NCBI GenBank assembly: GCA_951813255.1
Contig: OX638353.1
Location: 310,001 to 374,000 of the forward strand
Length of the DNA stretch: 64,000 nucleotides
Source: an uncultured Dehalococcoidia bacterium
GTDB lineage: Bacteria > Chloroflexota > Dehalococcoidia > Lucifugimonadales > JAAXIE01
Reading direction: 5' to 3'
The position numbers and the translations under genes were made by a program. Shown in pieces: positions 44,735 to 53,956 of this stretch (positions within the stretch are counted from its first letter, which is position 1; the number at the start of each line of letters is the position of its first letter). The notes under the pieces are model-generated. The model ran no database searches. It was not told where the DNA came from and worked only from the letters and a program-made list of their open reading frames with translations.

Positions 44735-44880
44735 TTTTTCGGGCCAATTCTTAAAAACTGACCAAAATCGTTACGTCTAGTAGACCGAATTATGCCTAAT
44801 GAAGACGCCGCAGTCGGCTACATATCCTGAGTCACCTTAGCCACTCGGGACAGTCCAAATTTAGGCCAAAGTCTAAAAGT
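44735..44880. promoter_or_regulatory. Candidate operator region upstream of the Rieske alpha/beta genes
   Basis: The region between the MBL-fold gene and the Rieske gene at 45082 is A+T-rich. GGCCAATTCTTAAAAACTG (44742) continues as ACCAAAATCGTTACG, and TTAGGCCAAAGTCTAAAAGT lies at 44861. Both resemble the motif at 26.38-26.41 kb before the NHL-repeat gene. The remaining 44635-45081 gap has no gene; a ribosome binding site GGAG precedes the GTG at 45082. Confidence 0.4.
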
Positions 44881-45081
44881 CAAGCAAACTTGAGATCAGG
44901 AGGCTGGATTGAGTGCTGCCACGCCCAGCTGCGAGCCCGATGGGCGGAGTGATGTCACGCGCCGGCTCTAGTTCTCAAGCCAAGTGGAGCGACTTGACAA
45001 ACCGGAGCGACGGCAGTACAAGCCGAACAAGAGCAATACCCCAACCACCTCCGGCAGAGACCGGCGCAGAAGGAGTGGGAC

Positions 45082-46362
45082 GTGGTAGCTACTGCGAATT
45101 TCAAGCCAACATCAGTTAGCGATCTCGTACAAGAAGGACCTACCGACTTCCGGGTCCATTCCGACGTGTACACAGACCAAGCCATCTTCGAACAAGAGAT
45201 ACATCAGATTTTCGAGAACGGCTGGGTGTATGTGGCCCACGATAGCGAGATCGCGAACCCAGGCGACTACGTGACCCGTCGCATCGGTACCAAGCCGGTG
45301 ATTGTGACCCGCGGGCGCGAGGAGCAGATCAACGTACTGCTCAACGTCTGCCGCCATCGTGCCAATGCCATTTGCCGTGAGCAGCAGGGTAACACCCTGA
45401 GCTTCCGCTGCCCCTACCACTCTTGGACCTACGCCAATACGGGCGAACTGCTCGGGGTCGCCGACCGCACCCGCTATCCAAAGGGCTTCGGTAGCGACCT
45501 GGACCTGCTGAAGGCGGCCAAGGTGGGCTCTTACCAAGGCCTGATCTTCGCCAGTCTCAATGGCAACGTGCCTGACTTGGATGACCACCTAGCGGGCATC
45601 AAGCACCAGATTGACTATTGGGCGGACCGCAGTTTGGAGGGCTGCAACACTTTGCTGCTGCCCCACCGCTACGGCTACTCGGGCAACTGGAAGTTCCAAG
45701 CAGAGAATGGAGTGGACGGGTACCATGCATCCTTCGTGCATGAGTCAGCCTTTGATTCCTTCGCTACGGGAGGCGTATCCAGGTACTTAAACAGGCCGTC
45801 CATCAAGAGCGATGGCACCACACGGGGTTTCCCCGGCGGCCACTCCACACTGGAGGGGGGATACGTCGAGGGCCGTGGCAGCGCCCGCAGCCTAGCGGAT
45901 ATGTTCGAGGACTATATGTCCAAGCTCACCGACCGCCACGGCGAAGACCGCGCCCATGAAGTAGTGAGCGCCCGCCACCTCTTCATCTTCCCCAACGTGT
46001 ACCTGTTCGATGACCTGGTACGCATCGTGCAGCCCATCTCCCTGGAGGAGACAGAGATATACTCCCATCCCTTCCGATTGGGGGGCGTGCCTGAGGAGTT
46101 CAACGCGCGACGGCTATACGAGGTCACGAGGCAATTGAGCACCACCGGCATGGTCAACCCAGCCGACTTGGAGATGTTCGCCGCCAACCAGACCGGTCTT
46201 CATGCTGACATGGACTGGCTGGAGTTGTGCCGGGGCATTGAGATGGAGGAAGTCAGTCCTTCTGGGGAACGAGTGGGTCAGCATTCCGACGAGACTCCGC
46301 AACGGGCCTTCTACCGCGCTTGGCAACAGGTGATGTCCCAGACTTCCTTCGAGAACTGCTAG
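45082..46362 (+). CDS. Aromatic ring-hydroxylating dioxygenase, alpha subunit
   Basis: A 426-residue oxygenase. Rieske ligands are Cys90-x-His92 (NVCRHRAN) and Cys110-x2-His113 (FRCPYHSWTY). The mononuclear iron site is NGVDGYHASFVH with Asp212, His215 and His220. The paired beta-subunit gene 16 bp downstream and the FRCPYHSW context resemble benzoate/biphenyl-type dioxygenases. Electrons would have to come from a ferredoxin and reductase that are not in the window. The GTG start follows AAGGAGTGGG. It is only distantly related to the pair at 20.9 and 23.3 kb. Confidence 0.93.
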   Translation: MVATANFKPTSVSDLVQEGPTDFRVHSDVYTDQAIFEQEIHQIFENGWVYVAHDSEIANPGDYVTRRIGTKPVIVTRGREEQINVLLNVCRHRANAICREQQGNTLSFRCPYHSWTYANTGELLGVADRTRYPKGFGSDLDLLKAAKVGSYQGLIFASLNGNVPDLDDHLAGIKHQIDYWADRSLEGCNTLLLPHRYGYSGNWKFQAENGVDGYHASFVHESAFDSFATGGVSRYLNRPSIKSDGTTRGFPGGHSTLEGGYVEGRGSARSLADMFEDYMSKLTDRHGEDRAHEVVSARHLFIFPNVYLFDDLVRIVQPISLEETEIYSHPFRLGGVPEEFNARRLYEVTRQLSTTGMVNPADLEMFAANQTGLHADMDWLELCRGIEMEEVSPSGERVGQHSDETPQRAFYRAWQQVMSQTSFENC

Positions 46363-46378
46363 AGGGCAGCCCATCCTC

Positions 46379-46888
46379 ATGAGGGTCTCACCCAAGCTTA
46401 CCCGTGCCGAGGCAGAAGACTTCCTCTTTGAGGAAGCGCGGCTCATCGATGAGCGTCACTTCACCGAGTGGTTGCAGTTGTTCGCGGAAGGCAGCTTCTA
46501 CTGGATACCGATCGTCGAGGACTCGGACCCCACGCGCGAGACCTCCATCTTGTATGACGACGATGCGCTGCGTGAGCTTCGGGTGACCCACATGTCGCAC
46601 GGGCGCAATTTCGCCCAGATGCCCCCTTCTCGGACGGTGCATCAAGTGACGAATGTGCAGGTGTGGCACGAGGAAGGACAGGACGAGGCCTTTGTGCGTT
46701 GCAATCTGGTGGTCCACGAAATCAGGACGGGCGATCACCTGCAATTGGGGCTGGGCGACCAACGTGCTCTCGCGTCAAAATGCGAATACCGGCTGCGCTA
46801 CCAAGACGGTCAGTGGCGTATCGCTCTGAAGAAGGTTGTACTCATCAACCGTCACCTGCCCATCACGAACCTGTCTTTCCTTCTATAA
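46379..46888 (+). CDS. Aromatic ring-hydroxylating dioxygenase, beta subunit
   Basis: A 169-residue small subunit with the SnoaL/NTF2-like cone fold. AEDFLFEEARLIDERHFTEWLQLF, then YWIPIVEDSDPTRE, SHGRNFAQMPPSRTVH and CEYRLRYQDGQWRIALKKV follow the usual order of the beta-subunit family. It holds the alpha trimer together and has no cofactor. Its tight linkage to the alpha gene makes the assignment firm. Confidence 0.92.
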   Translation: MRVSPKLTRAEAEDFLFEEARLIDERHFTEWLQLFAEGSFYWIPIVEDSDPTRETSILYDDDALRELRVTHMSHGRNFAQMPPSRTVHQVTNVQVWHEEGQDEAFVRCNLVVHEIRTGDHLQLGLGDQRALASKCEYRLRYQDGQWRIALKKVVLINRHLPITNLSFLL

Positions 46889-46925
46889 CGACGGGTCGGG
46901 CGTAGCGACCGGTCGGGCAAGCCTG

Positions 46926-48329
46926 CTAGTCTCCCCGGACCAAGTCTCCCAACACCCTCACGTCGGCCACATCTTCCAGTCTGTCAACGCGCTCGACCAA
47001 TCGCTCCAAGGTGTCCCCTCGCATTGGTCGAGCGGAGTGGCTGGCGCAGTCCCTCAGCTTGTCTACGATCTGCTCCATGGACAGCGGGCGGCTGGGGTGG
47101 CCCAGAGGCACGGGGACCGTCTCGGAGAGCGCCTCTCCGGAGCGGGTGGTGACCTCCACTTGACCAGCTAGGCCAGTCATGGATTCGACGACTGCGTACG
47201 TCGTAAGAGATGCGATGGCTAGAGCCTCCGGATCCTCGAGTCCTTGGGTGGTGAAGTCGGCCAAGCTCACCGACTGGTGGGCGAAAGCTTTGCCCACCGC
47301 GAACTGCACGCTGTTGGCCGCTGATGCTGCGTTCGGTGGACGCTGGCGCTCGGCCTGAGGCTCCACCCAGTTCAGAAAGTGGTCGTTACTACGGACGACT
47401 ACGGCGGCGATATCGTCGGGGCGCAGCTGATGCCGTTGGGCTAGGGTATAGGCTGCTTCGATGAAGGGGTGAACCATGCCGCTAGTCGGCCAAGGCTTGA
47501 AGCGTGCTTTCAGCAGGTCGAACTCACTGCCGAGGCCATCAGTAACGGCAGGTTGGTCGTATGTCCCGCGGTAGAACATGCCGTAAAGGCCCGCCTGTCC
47601 GTCGATCACCCGAATCTCGGCTCCCAAGCCCTGCTGGGCCAGCAGAGCCGCTAGCATACCTCCCATGTTGGCGAAGCCCCCGTAGATGGCCTTGGCGGGC
47701 GGGTCGCCGTCGAACACCACCTGCATGGTACCGCCCGCCTGCATCAGGGCGGCCCCCAAGGCGCTATGGGTGTCCTGCGCAGAGAGCCCCATGATTCTGC
47801 TGGCCCCGGCGGCTGCTCCGAAGTAGCCGAGAAGCTGGCCCTCCAGGAAGGTTTCGTTCGCCTTCACGTTCGCCCGGAACAGGGCCCCTGCCAGCCGGGC
47901 CGTGACCTCTGCTGCGGCTCCCATGGCTGCCAGCAGCTCTTTGCCCGACACTCCTCCCCGCCGCTCGGCGGCTGCTAGAGGCGCGGGCAGGGTGGAAACA
48001 CCAAGGTGTCCGCCCTCGCCGCCCAAGGCGTCGTAGTTGAGGGCGTGGGCAGTGGCGCCGTTGGCAAAGGCCGCTGTCAATGCCGGTGCGCGCATGCCGT
48101 AGCCAATCACCGTGCACTCCTGGGCTCCCCCAGCTTCGTTCACAACTCGTTTTACTTCATCACAACCGGGGCCGAGGGTGGTTCCGGCCAGAGCTGTGCC
48201 CACCGTATCGAGACACAGCATCTTCAGTATATTGATAGCCTCGGAGGGGAGGTCCTCGTACTTAAGCTCGGAAACGAAGCGAGCTAGTTCCCGTGTGGGA
48301 CCGCCATTAACCGTAGTGGAAGTGGTCAT
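46926..48329 (-). CDS. MmgE/PrpD family protein
   Basis: A 467-residue MmgE/PrpD-family protein. LCLDTVGTALAGT, GYGMRAPALTAAFANGATAHALNYD (family segment around the substrate helix, shortened here to FANGATAHALNYD) and SGKELLAAMGAAAEVT are characteristic. The family contains 2-methylcitrate dehydratase, cis-aconitate decarboxylase and uncharacterised relatives; the active-site details do not let me choose. The ATG at 48329 has GGAG 5 bases upstream. It runs head-to-tail away from the flavin-reductase gene and converges on the Rieske pair. Confidence 0.88.
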   Translation of the reverse strand: MTTSTTVNGGPTRELARFVSELKYEDLPSEAINILKMLCLDTVGTALAGTTLGPGCDEVKRVVNEAGGAQECTVIGYGMRAPALTAAFANGATAHALNYDALGGEGGHLGVSTLPAPLAAAERRGGVSGKELLAAMGAAAEVTARLAGALFRANVKANETFLEGQLLGYFGAAAGASRIMGLSAQDTHSALGAALMQAGGTMQVVFDGDPPAKAIYGGFANMGGMLAALLAQQGLGAEIRVIDGQAGLYGMFYRGTYDQPAVTDGLGSEFDLLKARFKPWPTSGMVHPFIEAAYTLAQRHQLRPDDIAAVVVRSNDHFLNWVEPQAERQRPPNAASAANSVQFAVGKAFAHQSVSLADFTTQGLEDPEALAIASLTTYAVVESMTGLAGQVEVTTRSGEALSETVPVPLGHPSRPLSMEQIVDKLRDCASHSARPMRGDTLERLVERVDRLEDVADVRVLGDLVRGD

Positions 48330-48485
48330 GGTACTCCGTCTCCTGATGGTGTGGTGACACTTGCTGTACATCGACACTTGCTGCCCAAGAAGCCCAAGGC
48401 ACTATGTATGAACAGAAGAGACCTCGTCAACCGCCGGAGCCGCAGCTACACTGGTGAAGACGCTGGGAGACGGAGGAGGAAGAAT

Positions 48486-49055
48486 ATGGACGAGGAATTC
48501 GCCCGCGATGTGCTTTTCTCTCTATGGTCGCCCCTAGCCGCGGTGACCGTGGCGTCGGGCGAGCGCAAGAACGCGTTCATCGCCAGTTCGGTGACCTGCG
48601 CTTCCTTTGCGCCGCCCAGTCCGATGCGCTTGACGGTCCAGATGATGAAGGTGAACTACTCATACGAGTTGGTGCAAGAATCGCGTGCCTTCGCCGTACA
48701 CCTGATATCCATGGATGACATGAACTTGGTGCGGTTGTTTTCCACCGCCTCCGGTCGCGAACGCGATAAGCTCGAGTCGCTGTCCCATTCCATTGGGGTA
48801 ACCGGCAGCCCATTGCTGGCCTCAGCGGTTGCCTTCCTGGAATGTCGCGTGGTCAACCGCATGGATGCTGGCGACCGCGAGGTGTTCCTGGGAGAAGTGG
48901 TGGCCGCACGGAAGTTGAAAGATGCCGAACTTCTGACTTACCCCCACTTCCTAGCGTCCGCCAGCCCAGAGATGATGGAGGAGTACCGCAATTACATGGC
49001 CCCACTGCGGCCCGCCATTGCTGAGATGGCTCAGCAGCTACGTCCCAATGCGTGA
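48486..49055 (+). CDS. Flavin reductase-like domain protein
   Basis: A 189-residue FMN-binding protein of the flavin-reductase/DIM6 family. SPLAAVTVASGERKNAFIASSVTCASFAPP gives the N-terminal beta-barrel and the flavin-contacting loop, here split by position: AVTVASGERKNAF then ASSVTCASF. The ATG at 48486 has the perfect GGAGGAAG site and is preferred over upstream starts in a basic stretch. Such proteins supply reduced FMN to two-component monooxygenases, so it may serve the LLM or Rieske enzymes (inference). Its stop overlaps an upstream start of the next gene. Confidence 0.85.
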   Translation: MDEEFARDVLFSLWSPLAAVTVASGERKNAFIASSVTCASFAPPSPMRLTVQMMKVNYSYELVQESRAFAVHLISMDDMNLVRLFSTASGRERDKLESLSHSIGVTGSPLLASAVAFLECRVVNRMDAGDREVFLGEVVAARKLKDAELLTYPHFLASASPEMMEEYRNYMAPLRPAIAEMAQQLRPNA

Positions 49056-49105
49056 TGCCGAGAGCACTACTCAATACAAAGGGCTTAGGGTTACACTGGG
49101 TCACC

Positions 49106-49849
49106 ATGGCTGAACAAGTGGCCACCCAAGCCCTACCCTTGACCAGCCCTTGGAAGGCGGTCTACGGCTTTCGCCGCCGTTTGCGCGAGGGCTGGGGAGA
49201 TGACTTCAAGGGGATGGTGGTGTTTGGGTCTCTGGCTCGCGGCGATTGGGGTCCTGACTCCGATGTGGACGTCATGGTGCTGCTGGACGACTCTGTGGAC
49301 CGCAAGGTGGAGTCAGGCCGCATATGGGACGTCGCATTCGCGTTGTACGAGCAGTGCGAGGTAGAGGTACAGCCAGTGGTCGTCACCGAAACGCAGTACC
49401 GTACTGGCAGTGCTCCCATCTATTTCAACGTGCGACGAGAGGGGTGGTGGTTGACTCCCGACGACCAACCTGAAGTTGTGGACAAGCTCCTAGAGCAAGC
49501 CGAAAACACTTTGGTCGAAGCCGAGCTTCTCTTGGAGAACGAACTATTTGATGGTGCTACATCTCGCGGGTACTACGCGATGTTCAATGCGGCCCAAGCT
49601 GCCTTGGCCTCCCTCGGCATCTACCGCTCGCGACATAGTGGTGTGATATCTGCCTTTGGTTACCAATTTGTGCACTTAGGGCAGTTTCCGGCCGAATTGA
49701 ACGAGTTGTTCTCTCAGGGTTTCGAGCCGAGGGTGAGTGCTGACTACGGGCCCGATTCTGTGGACCCAACGGTAGCCAGCGAGATGGTAGCCAATGCAAG
49801 GCGCTTCTTGGAGGCGGTGACAGAGCTATTGCAGGGACGGTCCGAGTAG
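49106..49849 (+). CDS. Minimal nucleotidyltransferase - HEPN fusion protein
   Basis: A 247-residue single chain joining two domains usually encoded separately. Residues about 20-110 are an MNT nucleotidyltransferase: VVFGSLARGDWGPDSDVDVM is the GS-x-ARG-x(5)-SD-x-D motif and ECEVEVQPVV the third acidic site. Residues about 130-240 are a HEPN domain (KLLEQAENTLVEAELLLEN, SRGYYAMFNAAQAAL). The HEPN RNase motif R-x4-6-H is not evident. MntA-HepT pairs are toxin-antitoxin systems in which MNT AMPylates HEPN; a cis arrangement would lock the two together. The ATG at 49106 is chosen. Confidence 0.85.
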   Translation: MAEQVATQALPLTSPWKAVYGFRRRLREGWGDDFKGMVVFGSLARGDWGPDSDVDVMVLLDDSVDRKVESGRIWDVAFALYEQCEVEVQPVVVTETQYRTGSAPIYFNVRREGWWLTPDDQPEVVDKLLEQAENTLVEAELLLENELFDGATSRGYYAMFNAAQAALASLGIYRSRHSGVISAFGYQFVHLGQFPAELNELFSQGFEPRVSADYGPDSVDPTVASEMVANARRFLEAVTELLQGRSE

Positions 49850-49898
49850 GTTCCCTGTAACCGCACGGTAGGGTGAGGGAACAGATGGGCAAAGCTTA

Positions 49899-50894
49899 TC
49901 AAAAGAGGCTCAACTGCTTCTGTACTGCCTGACCATCTAGGTGAGCAGCATCCAAGCCTCGTTGGCGCAGATGGGCGGCAAGGTGAGGGAACCCGTATAC
50001 GGTGAACACTCGTTGAGGTGTCACTGCCTCGACGTAGGAGAGTAGGTCGTCGAAGTCGGCATGATCACTGAAGGGTAGAGAAGTGGCAGCCCCGGAGCGA
50101 TAGCGCAGGGACGGGTTCACCGACCACCCAGTGAGGGCCATTGTGCGGACGCGGGGTAAATCGGCCTCTGCTGCTTTCTTGCGTCCCGGTGGGCGCAATA
50201 TGATCTCACCGTCCTTGGGAGGCTTCTCCAGCATGCGGAAGTGCCGTGGGAAAGTCATGCCTGCCTCTTGGTAGCGTTGGGTGACCTCCCATGTGGATGC
50301 TTCCAAAGCTACTTCGAACCCTGCCTTCAACAGATGGTGCAGGAGTTCCTGTGCCTTGCCAGTGCGGTGGGCCACGACGACCGGAGTGTAGCCAGTGTTC
50401 AGCCATGACCGTAACGTGGAGAAACACTCTTCCAGCACCTCTTCCTCTGGCGGAAACCGGTATTCAGGACGGCCGTAGGTGGACTCAATGATCAGCGTAT
50501 CGCAAGAGACCACCTCTGCTGGCTCCGCCATGACGTTTGGCCTCATCTTGATGTCGCCCGTGTACAGGATGCGCTCCCCGGTAGCGCGGGACTCGATGAG
50601 GGCTTGTGCAGAGCCGAGGCAATGGCCCGCTGGATAGAGGGTCATGGTGTAGTTGGCGGTGGTCAGGGGTTCGTGGTACTCAAGCGTACGGCATTCGCTC
50701 TTCTTTAACAGCGGGCCAAGCAACAAGCGGGTGGCGGGAGTCAGCACGGCTGAGGAGTGGCGGGCCACATGGTCCGAGTGGGCGTGGGAGATGAAGCCTT
50801 GCGCCCGCTTCACTCGGCCGTCGAGCCAAGCATCCAAATCAGCAAGGTAGATGCCACGATCGAAGATGACGTTCAACGCGTTCCCACGCTCCAT
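49899..50894 (-). CDS. MBL-fold (beta-CASP-like) exonuclease family protein
   Basis: A 331-residue protein of the RNA-processing/DNA-ligase-associated exonuclease branch of the metallo-beta-lactamase fold. FISHAHSDHVARH is the full HxHxDH motif, LYPAGHCLGSAQALI the next His, LYTGDIKMRPN the Asp, and PFSDHADFDDLL the late His. The region with IIESTYG and PPGRK corresponds to the beta-CASP-like insert. Unlike the 43.8 kb protein it keeps all metal ligands. No ATP-dependent DNA ligase gene is adjacent, so the ligase-associated assignment is not certain. Confidence 0.85.
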   Translation of the reverse strand: MERGNALNVIFDRGIYLADLDAWLDGRVKRAQGFISHAHSDHVARHSSAVLTPATRLLLGPLLKKSECRTLEYHEPLTTANYTMTLYPAGHCLGSAQALIESRATGERILYTGDIKMRPNVMAEPAEVVSCDTLIIESTYGRPEYRFPPEEEVLEECFSTLRSWLNTGYTPVVVAHRTGKAQELLHHLLKAGFEVALEASTWEVTQRYQEAGMTFPRHFRMLEKPPKDGEIILRPPGRKKAAEADLPRVRTMALTGWSVNPSLRYRSGAATSLPFSDHADFDDLLSYVEAVTPQRVFTVYGFPHLAAHLRQRGLDAAHLDGQAVQKQLSLF

Positions 50895-51002
50895 CTACTC
50901 GCAATAGTTGACTTTGTGCGCCTTTATTCGAGGCAGGACTGCCACTATACTAAACTGCCGGCTCAAACGGCGACCAGTGCAGGATAGAACAAGGGACTAA
51001 CT

Positions 51003-52094
51003 ATGGACTTCAAGATTGCAGTGATGCCCGGTGACGGCATTGGCCCGGAGGTGGTCGCTCAAGGCGTGGCTGTGTTGCAGGCCGTGGGCAAGGCGTCGGG
51101 CCATGCCTTCGAACTGTCGTACCACGACGTGGGCGGTATCTCCATCGACCGGCACGGAACGGCCCTCCGGGATGAGGACCTGGATGCGGTCGCAGAGGCC
51201 GATGCCATCCTCTTCGGCTCGGTAGGGGGCCCCAAGTGGGATGATCCGACTGCTCCCACGCGCCCCGAGGACGGCCTTCTGGCACTGCGCAAACGTCTGG
51301 GCCTCTTCGCCAACCTGCGCCCGGTGAAGGTGTTCCCCGCCTTGGTGGATGCCAGTGTGCTCAAGCCCAGCGTGCTCCACGGAGTGGATGTGCTGGTGGT
51401 GCGCGAACTCACCGGTGGCATCTACTATGGCAGACCCCGTGGCCGGAAGCAGACCAAGCGTGGCTGGAGCGCCGTGGACACCATGCGTTACTCGGAGGCC
51501 GAAATCCGGCGAGTGCTTCAGGTCGGCTTCGAGTCTGCGAGGGAGCGCCGGAAGCATCTTTGCTCGGTGGACAAGGCCAATGTTCTGGAGACGTCTCGCT
51601 TATGGCGTCGCATCGCCACCGAGATGGCGGAGGAGTACCCAGATGTGACGCTCGAACACATGCTGGTGGACACCTGCGCCATGCAGCTTGTGCAGCGGCC
51701 GACACGGTTTGATGTGATCGTAGCCGAGAACACATTCGGTGACATCCTGACCGATGAGGCCGCTGTCCTCTCGGCATCCATGGGGCTGCTGCCCTCGGCC
51801 AGCTTGGCTGGAGTTCCAGTGGCCGGGGCTACCACTATGGGGATGTACGAGCCCATCCACGGCTCGGCCCCGGATATCGCTGGCAAGGGCATCGCCAACC
51901 CCATCGCTACTGTTCTCAGCGTCGCCCTGATGCTCCGCTACTCCCTGGGGCTTTCGGAGGAGGGAGCGATGATTGAGGCGGCAGTGGAGACAGTGCTGCA
52001 GGAAGGCCATCGCACGCCCGACCTAGCCACAGAGAATGACACAGCCCTTGGCACGGAAGACATGGGCGCACGTATCCTCGATGCCTTGTCTTAA
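51003..52094 (+). CDS. leuB: 3-isopropylmalate dehydrogenase
   Basis: A 363-residue beta-decarboxylating dehydrogenase of leucine synthesis. VMPGDGIGPEVVAQG opens the fold, VRELTGGIYYGRPRG holds the substrate-binding Arg-Glu loop, and DKANVLETSRLWR and GLLPSASLAG are family segments; the late GSAPDIAGKGIANPIAT is diagnostic. The ELTGGIYYG form indicates LeuB rather than isocitrate or tartrate dehydrogenase. The ATG follows AAGGGAC. Other leu genes are not in the window. Confidence 0.95.
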   Translation: MDFKIAVMPGDGIGPEVVAQGVAVLQAVGKASGHAFELSYHDVGGISIDRHGTALRDEDLDAVAEADAILFGSVGGPKWDDPTAPTRPEDGLLALRKRLGLFANLRPVKVFPALVDASVLKPSVLHGVDVLVVRELTGGIYYGRPRGRKQTKRGWSAVDTMRYSEAEIRRVLQVGFESARERRKHLCSVDKANVLETSRLWRRIATEMAEEYPDVTLEHMLVDTCAMQLVQRPTRFDVIVAENTFGDILTDEAAVLSASMGLLPSASLAGVPVAGATTMGMYEPIHGSAPDIAGKGIANPIATVLSVALMLRYSLGLSEEGAMIEAAVETVLQEGHRTPDLATENDTALGTEDMGARILDALS

Positions 52095-52160
52095 CCTCGC
52101 GCCGTTAGTTCAAGCCATTCGATTGCACTGGACTCTACCTTCGTGGGAGGGTCTGCAACT

Positions 52161-53237
52161 GTGAGCCTCCCGATAGCCCTCGTTGTTTTCCTGGGTACGG
52201 CCTCTGTAGTCGTGTTCTGTGGCACCAAGCTAGCCAAGTATGGCGACCTGCTCGCCATCAAGACGGGGTGGGGCCGTCTCTGGGTGGGTACCCTCCTTCT
52301 GGCAGGGGCCACCTCGTTGCCCGAACTGGTTACTGGCGCATCGGGCGCCCTTCTGGATGCACCCGAGTTGGTGAAGGGGAACGTGTTCGGCGCGAACATG
52401 GTGAACATGTTCGTCCTCGCTGCGGTGTCCATGTTCTTCGGGGCGGTGGGCATCTTCAAGTTCGCTCCCTTCGGTTCGTATCCGGTAAGGCTCCTGACCA
52501 CCATGGCCACTGGCTCGCGGCGCTTTTTCGATGGCGTGGCTCGTGAGCATGCGTATCTGGCAAGTGTGGGGGTATGTCTCACGGCGTTTGCCGGCATCAT
52601 GGGTGTTTACGGACCCCAGGCCTCATTCGGTCACATGGGAATCGCCACGCCCATCATCCTGCTTCTCTACGTGGCTGGCATGAAGGTCGTCTACGCCAAG
52701 CGCCCGTTAGATCAAGGGGACGAGGATGAGGACGACACCTCCATCACATTGAGGCGGGTGTGGGCCTACTTCGGACTGGCTGCTTTAGGAGTGATTGCGT
52801 CCGCTTACTGGATGGCCTACAGCGCCGACCAGATAGCGGAAATCACAGGCTTGGGAGCGGGCTTTGTTGGTGTAGTCGCTGTGGCGTTGGTCACCACGCT
52901 GCCGGAGGCCACGGTCACCATCGCCTCCATCCGTATCGGGGCCATGGACCTGGCAGCGGGCAACGTCTACGGAAGCTGCGCGTTCAACGTGATGATACTG
53001 GCGGTGGCTGACCCCTTCTATAGTGGCGGGGCCATTCTCAGTTCGGCAAGCCCCGATGCCTCTCTGGTCGCTGCTGCAGGGTTCGCCGTGGCCCTGATGC
53101 TGATAGGCATGGCCCAATTCACCTTGCGACGCCAAGGGCGGGGGATTCTGCCATCCCTTCCTGCGTCGGGGGGGATGTGCGTCCTGTACATCGTCGGGCT
53201 CTATGTGATCTACGCCCTCGAGCAAGCCCTGCATTAG
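52161..53237 (+). CDS. Sodium/calcium exchanger family (CaCA) antiporter
   Basis: A 358-residue membrane antiporter with the two inverted alpha-repeats of the family: GATSLPELVTGASGALLDAPELVKGNVFGANMVNM, abbreviated here as ATSLPELVTG and GNVFGANMVN, and later TTLPEATVTIASIR with AAGNVYGSCAFNVM. The acidic residues in both repeats (SLPE and TLPE) bind the cation. The first repeat has GAN, the second GSC. A central acidic loop (DQGDEDEDD) joins the halves. The GTG at 52161 has GGGAGG about ten bases away; a GTG at 52143 is the alternative. Confidence 0.9.
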   Translation: MSLPIALVVFLGTASVVVFCGTKLAKYGDLLAIKTGWGRLWVGTLLLAGATSLPELVTGASGALLDAPELVKGNVFGANMVNMFVLAAVSMFFGAVGIFKFAPFGSYPVRLLTTMATGSRRFFDGVAREHAYLASVGVCLTAFAGIMGVYGPQASFGHMGIATPIILLLYVAGMKVVYAKRPLDQGDEDEDDTSITLRRVWAYFGLAALGVIASAYWMAYSADQIAEITGLGAGFVGVVAVALVTTLPEATVTIASIRIGAMDLAAGNVYGSCAFNVMILAVADPFYSGGAILSSASPDASLVAAAGFAVALMLIGMAQFTLRRQGRGILPSLPASGGMCVLYIVGLYVIYALEQALH

Positions 53238-53244
53238 CAGTGGC

Positions 53245-53727
53245 CTAGATGGGCGCTCCACGGAACCGCGCGATTTCCACGAACTCACCTGCCTCGTCAG
53301 ACCAGTCGAATAGGACGGATTCCACCACCTGCTCGCCGTCGATGCCCACGACCAACTGCTGCACCGGGTAGGCTGGCCCTTCGCCCCAAGGATCGCGGGC
53401 AACTTGTTGGTCGGTTGGAGAGAAGTAGGCCCGGCCGTTGGGGTGCGAGTGGTAGATGATGCGCGGAGGGATCTCCCCGTCCAAGGTGCGGTTCAGTTCC
53501 AGCAAGTCAGAAGCGGAGAACACGTACGCAGTCTCCGCGCCCCGCTCGGCAGCGATAGGGTGGCCCCCAGCCTCCTGCACGTTGTCGCACCTTCGCACTG
53601 AGGAAACCGCACTGCCATCCTTGGCGCCTACCAGCCACCCACAGCATTCATTGGGGAAGGACGCCCGCGCCTCACGGTACACGGCCTCGAGAATGTTCTG
53701 GGGTATGGTGATGGGTGTTGTGGGCAT
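53245..53727 (-). CDS. JAMM/MPN+ (M67-like) metallopeptidase
   Basis: A 160-residue stand-alone JAMM domain. Catalytic Glu is in PNECCGWLVG, and the zinc motif is IIYHSHPNGRAYFSPTDQQVA (H-x-H-P and S-x2-D, given here as YHSHPNG and SPTD). Bacterial members cleave isopeptide or ubiquitin-like tails of sulfur carrier proteins, or cysteine derivatives, for example MEC-type processing of CysO. The ATG at 53727 has GGAG in range, and the open stretch to 53874 is discarded. No ThiS/MoaD-like carrier is adjacent. Confidence 0.9.
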   Translation of the reverse strand: MPTTPITIPQNILEAVYREARASFPNECCGWLVGAKDGSAVSSVRRCDNVQEAGGHPIAAERGAETAYVFSASDLLELNRTLDGEIPPRIIYHSHPNGRAYFSPTDQQVARDPWGEGPAYPVQQLVVGIDGEQVVESVLFDWSDEAGEFVEIARFRGAPI

Positions 53728-53956
53728 GGTGCGGTCTGCTCCTTTTCCTTTGGGGGCACCTGGGTGCCGGTGCTGTTCTGTGGCACCATAAATCATAACA
53801 TGGGCCCGCGATTGAAGACTTGTCAGATAGAGGCTGGCTATCCCTTGACAAATCTCACAGCTTGGGACTAGCATCCCATTGACCGCTGGTTGCGGGACTC
53901 TGGCACGAGGGTCTCCTAGCCTCTGCGGAGGCGGGAGGTAGAAGGAGGTGATCTAT

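Noticed and set aside
50912-50955. Promoter before leuB (TTGACT and TATACT)
   Set aside because: The boxes are about 32 bases apart, far beyond a workable spacer.
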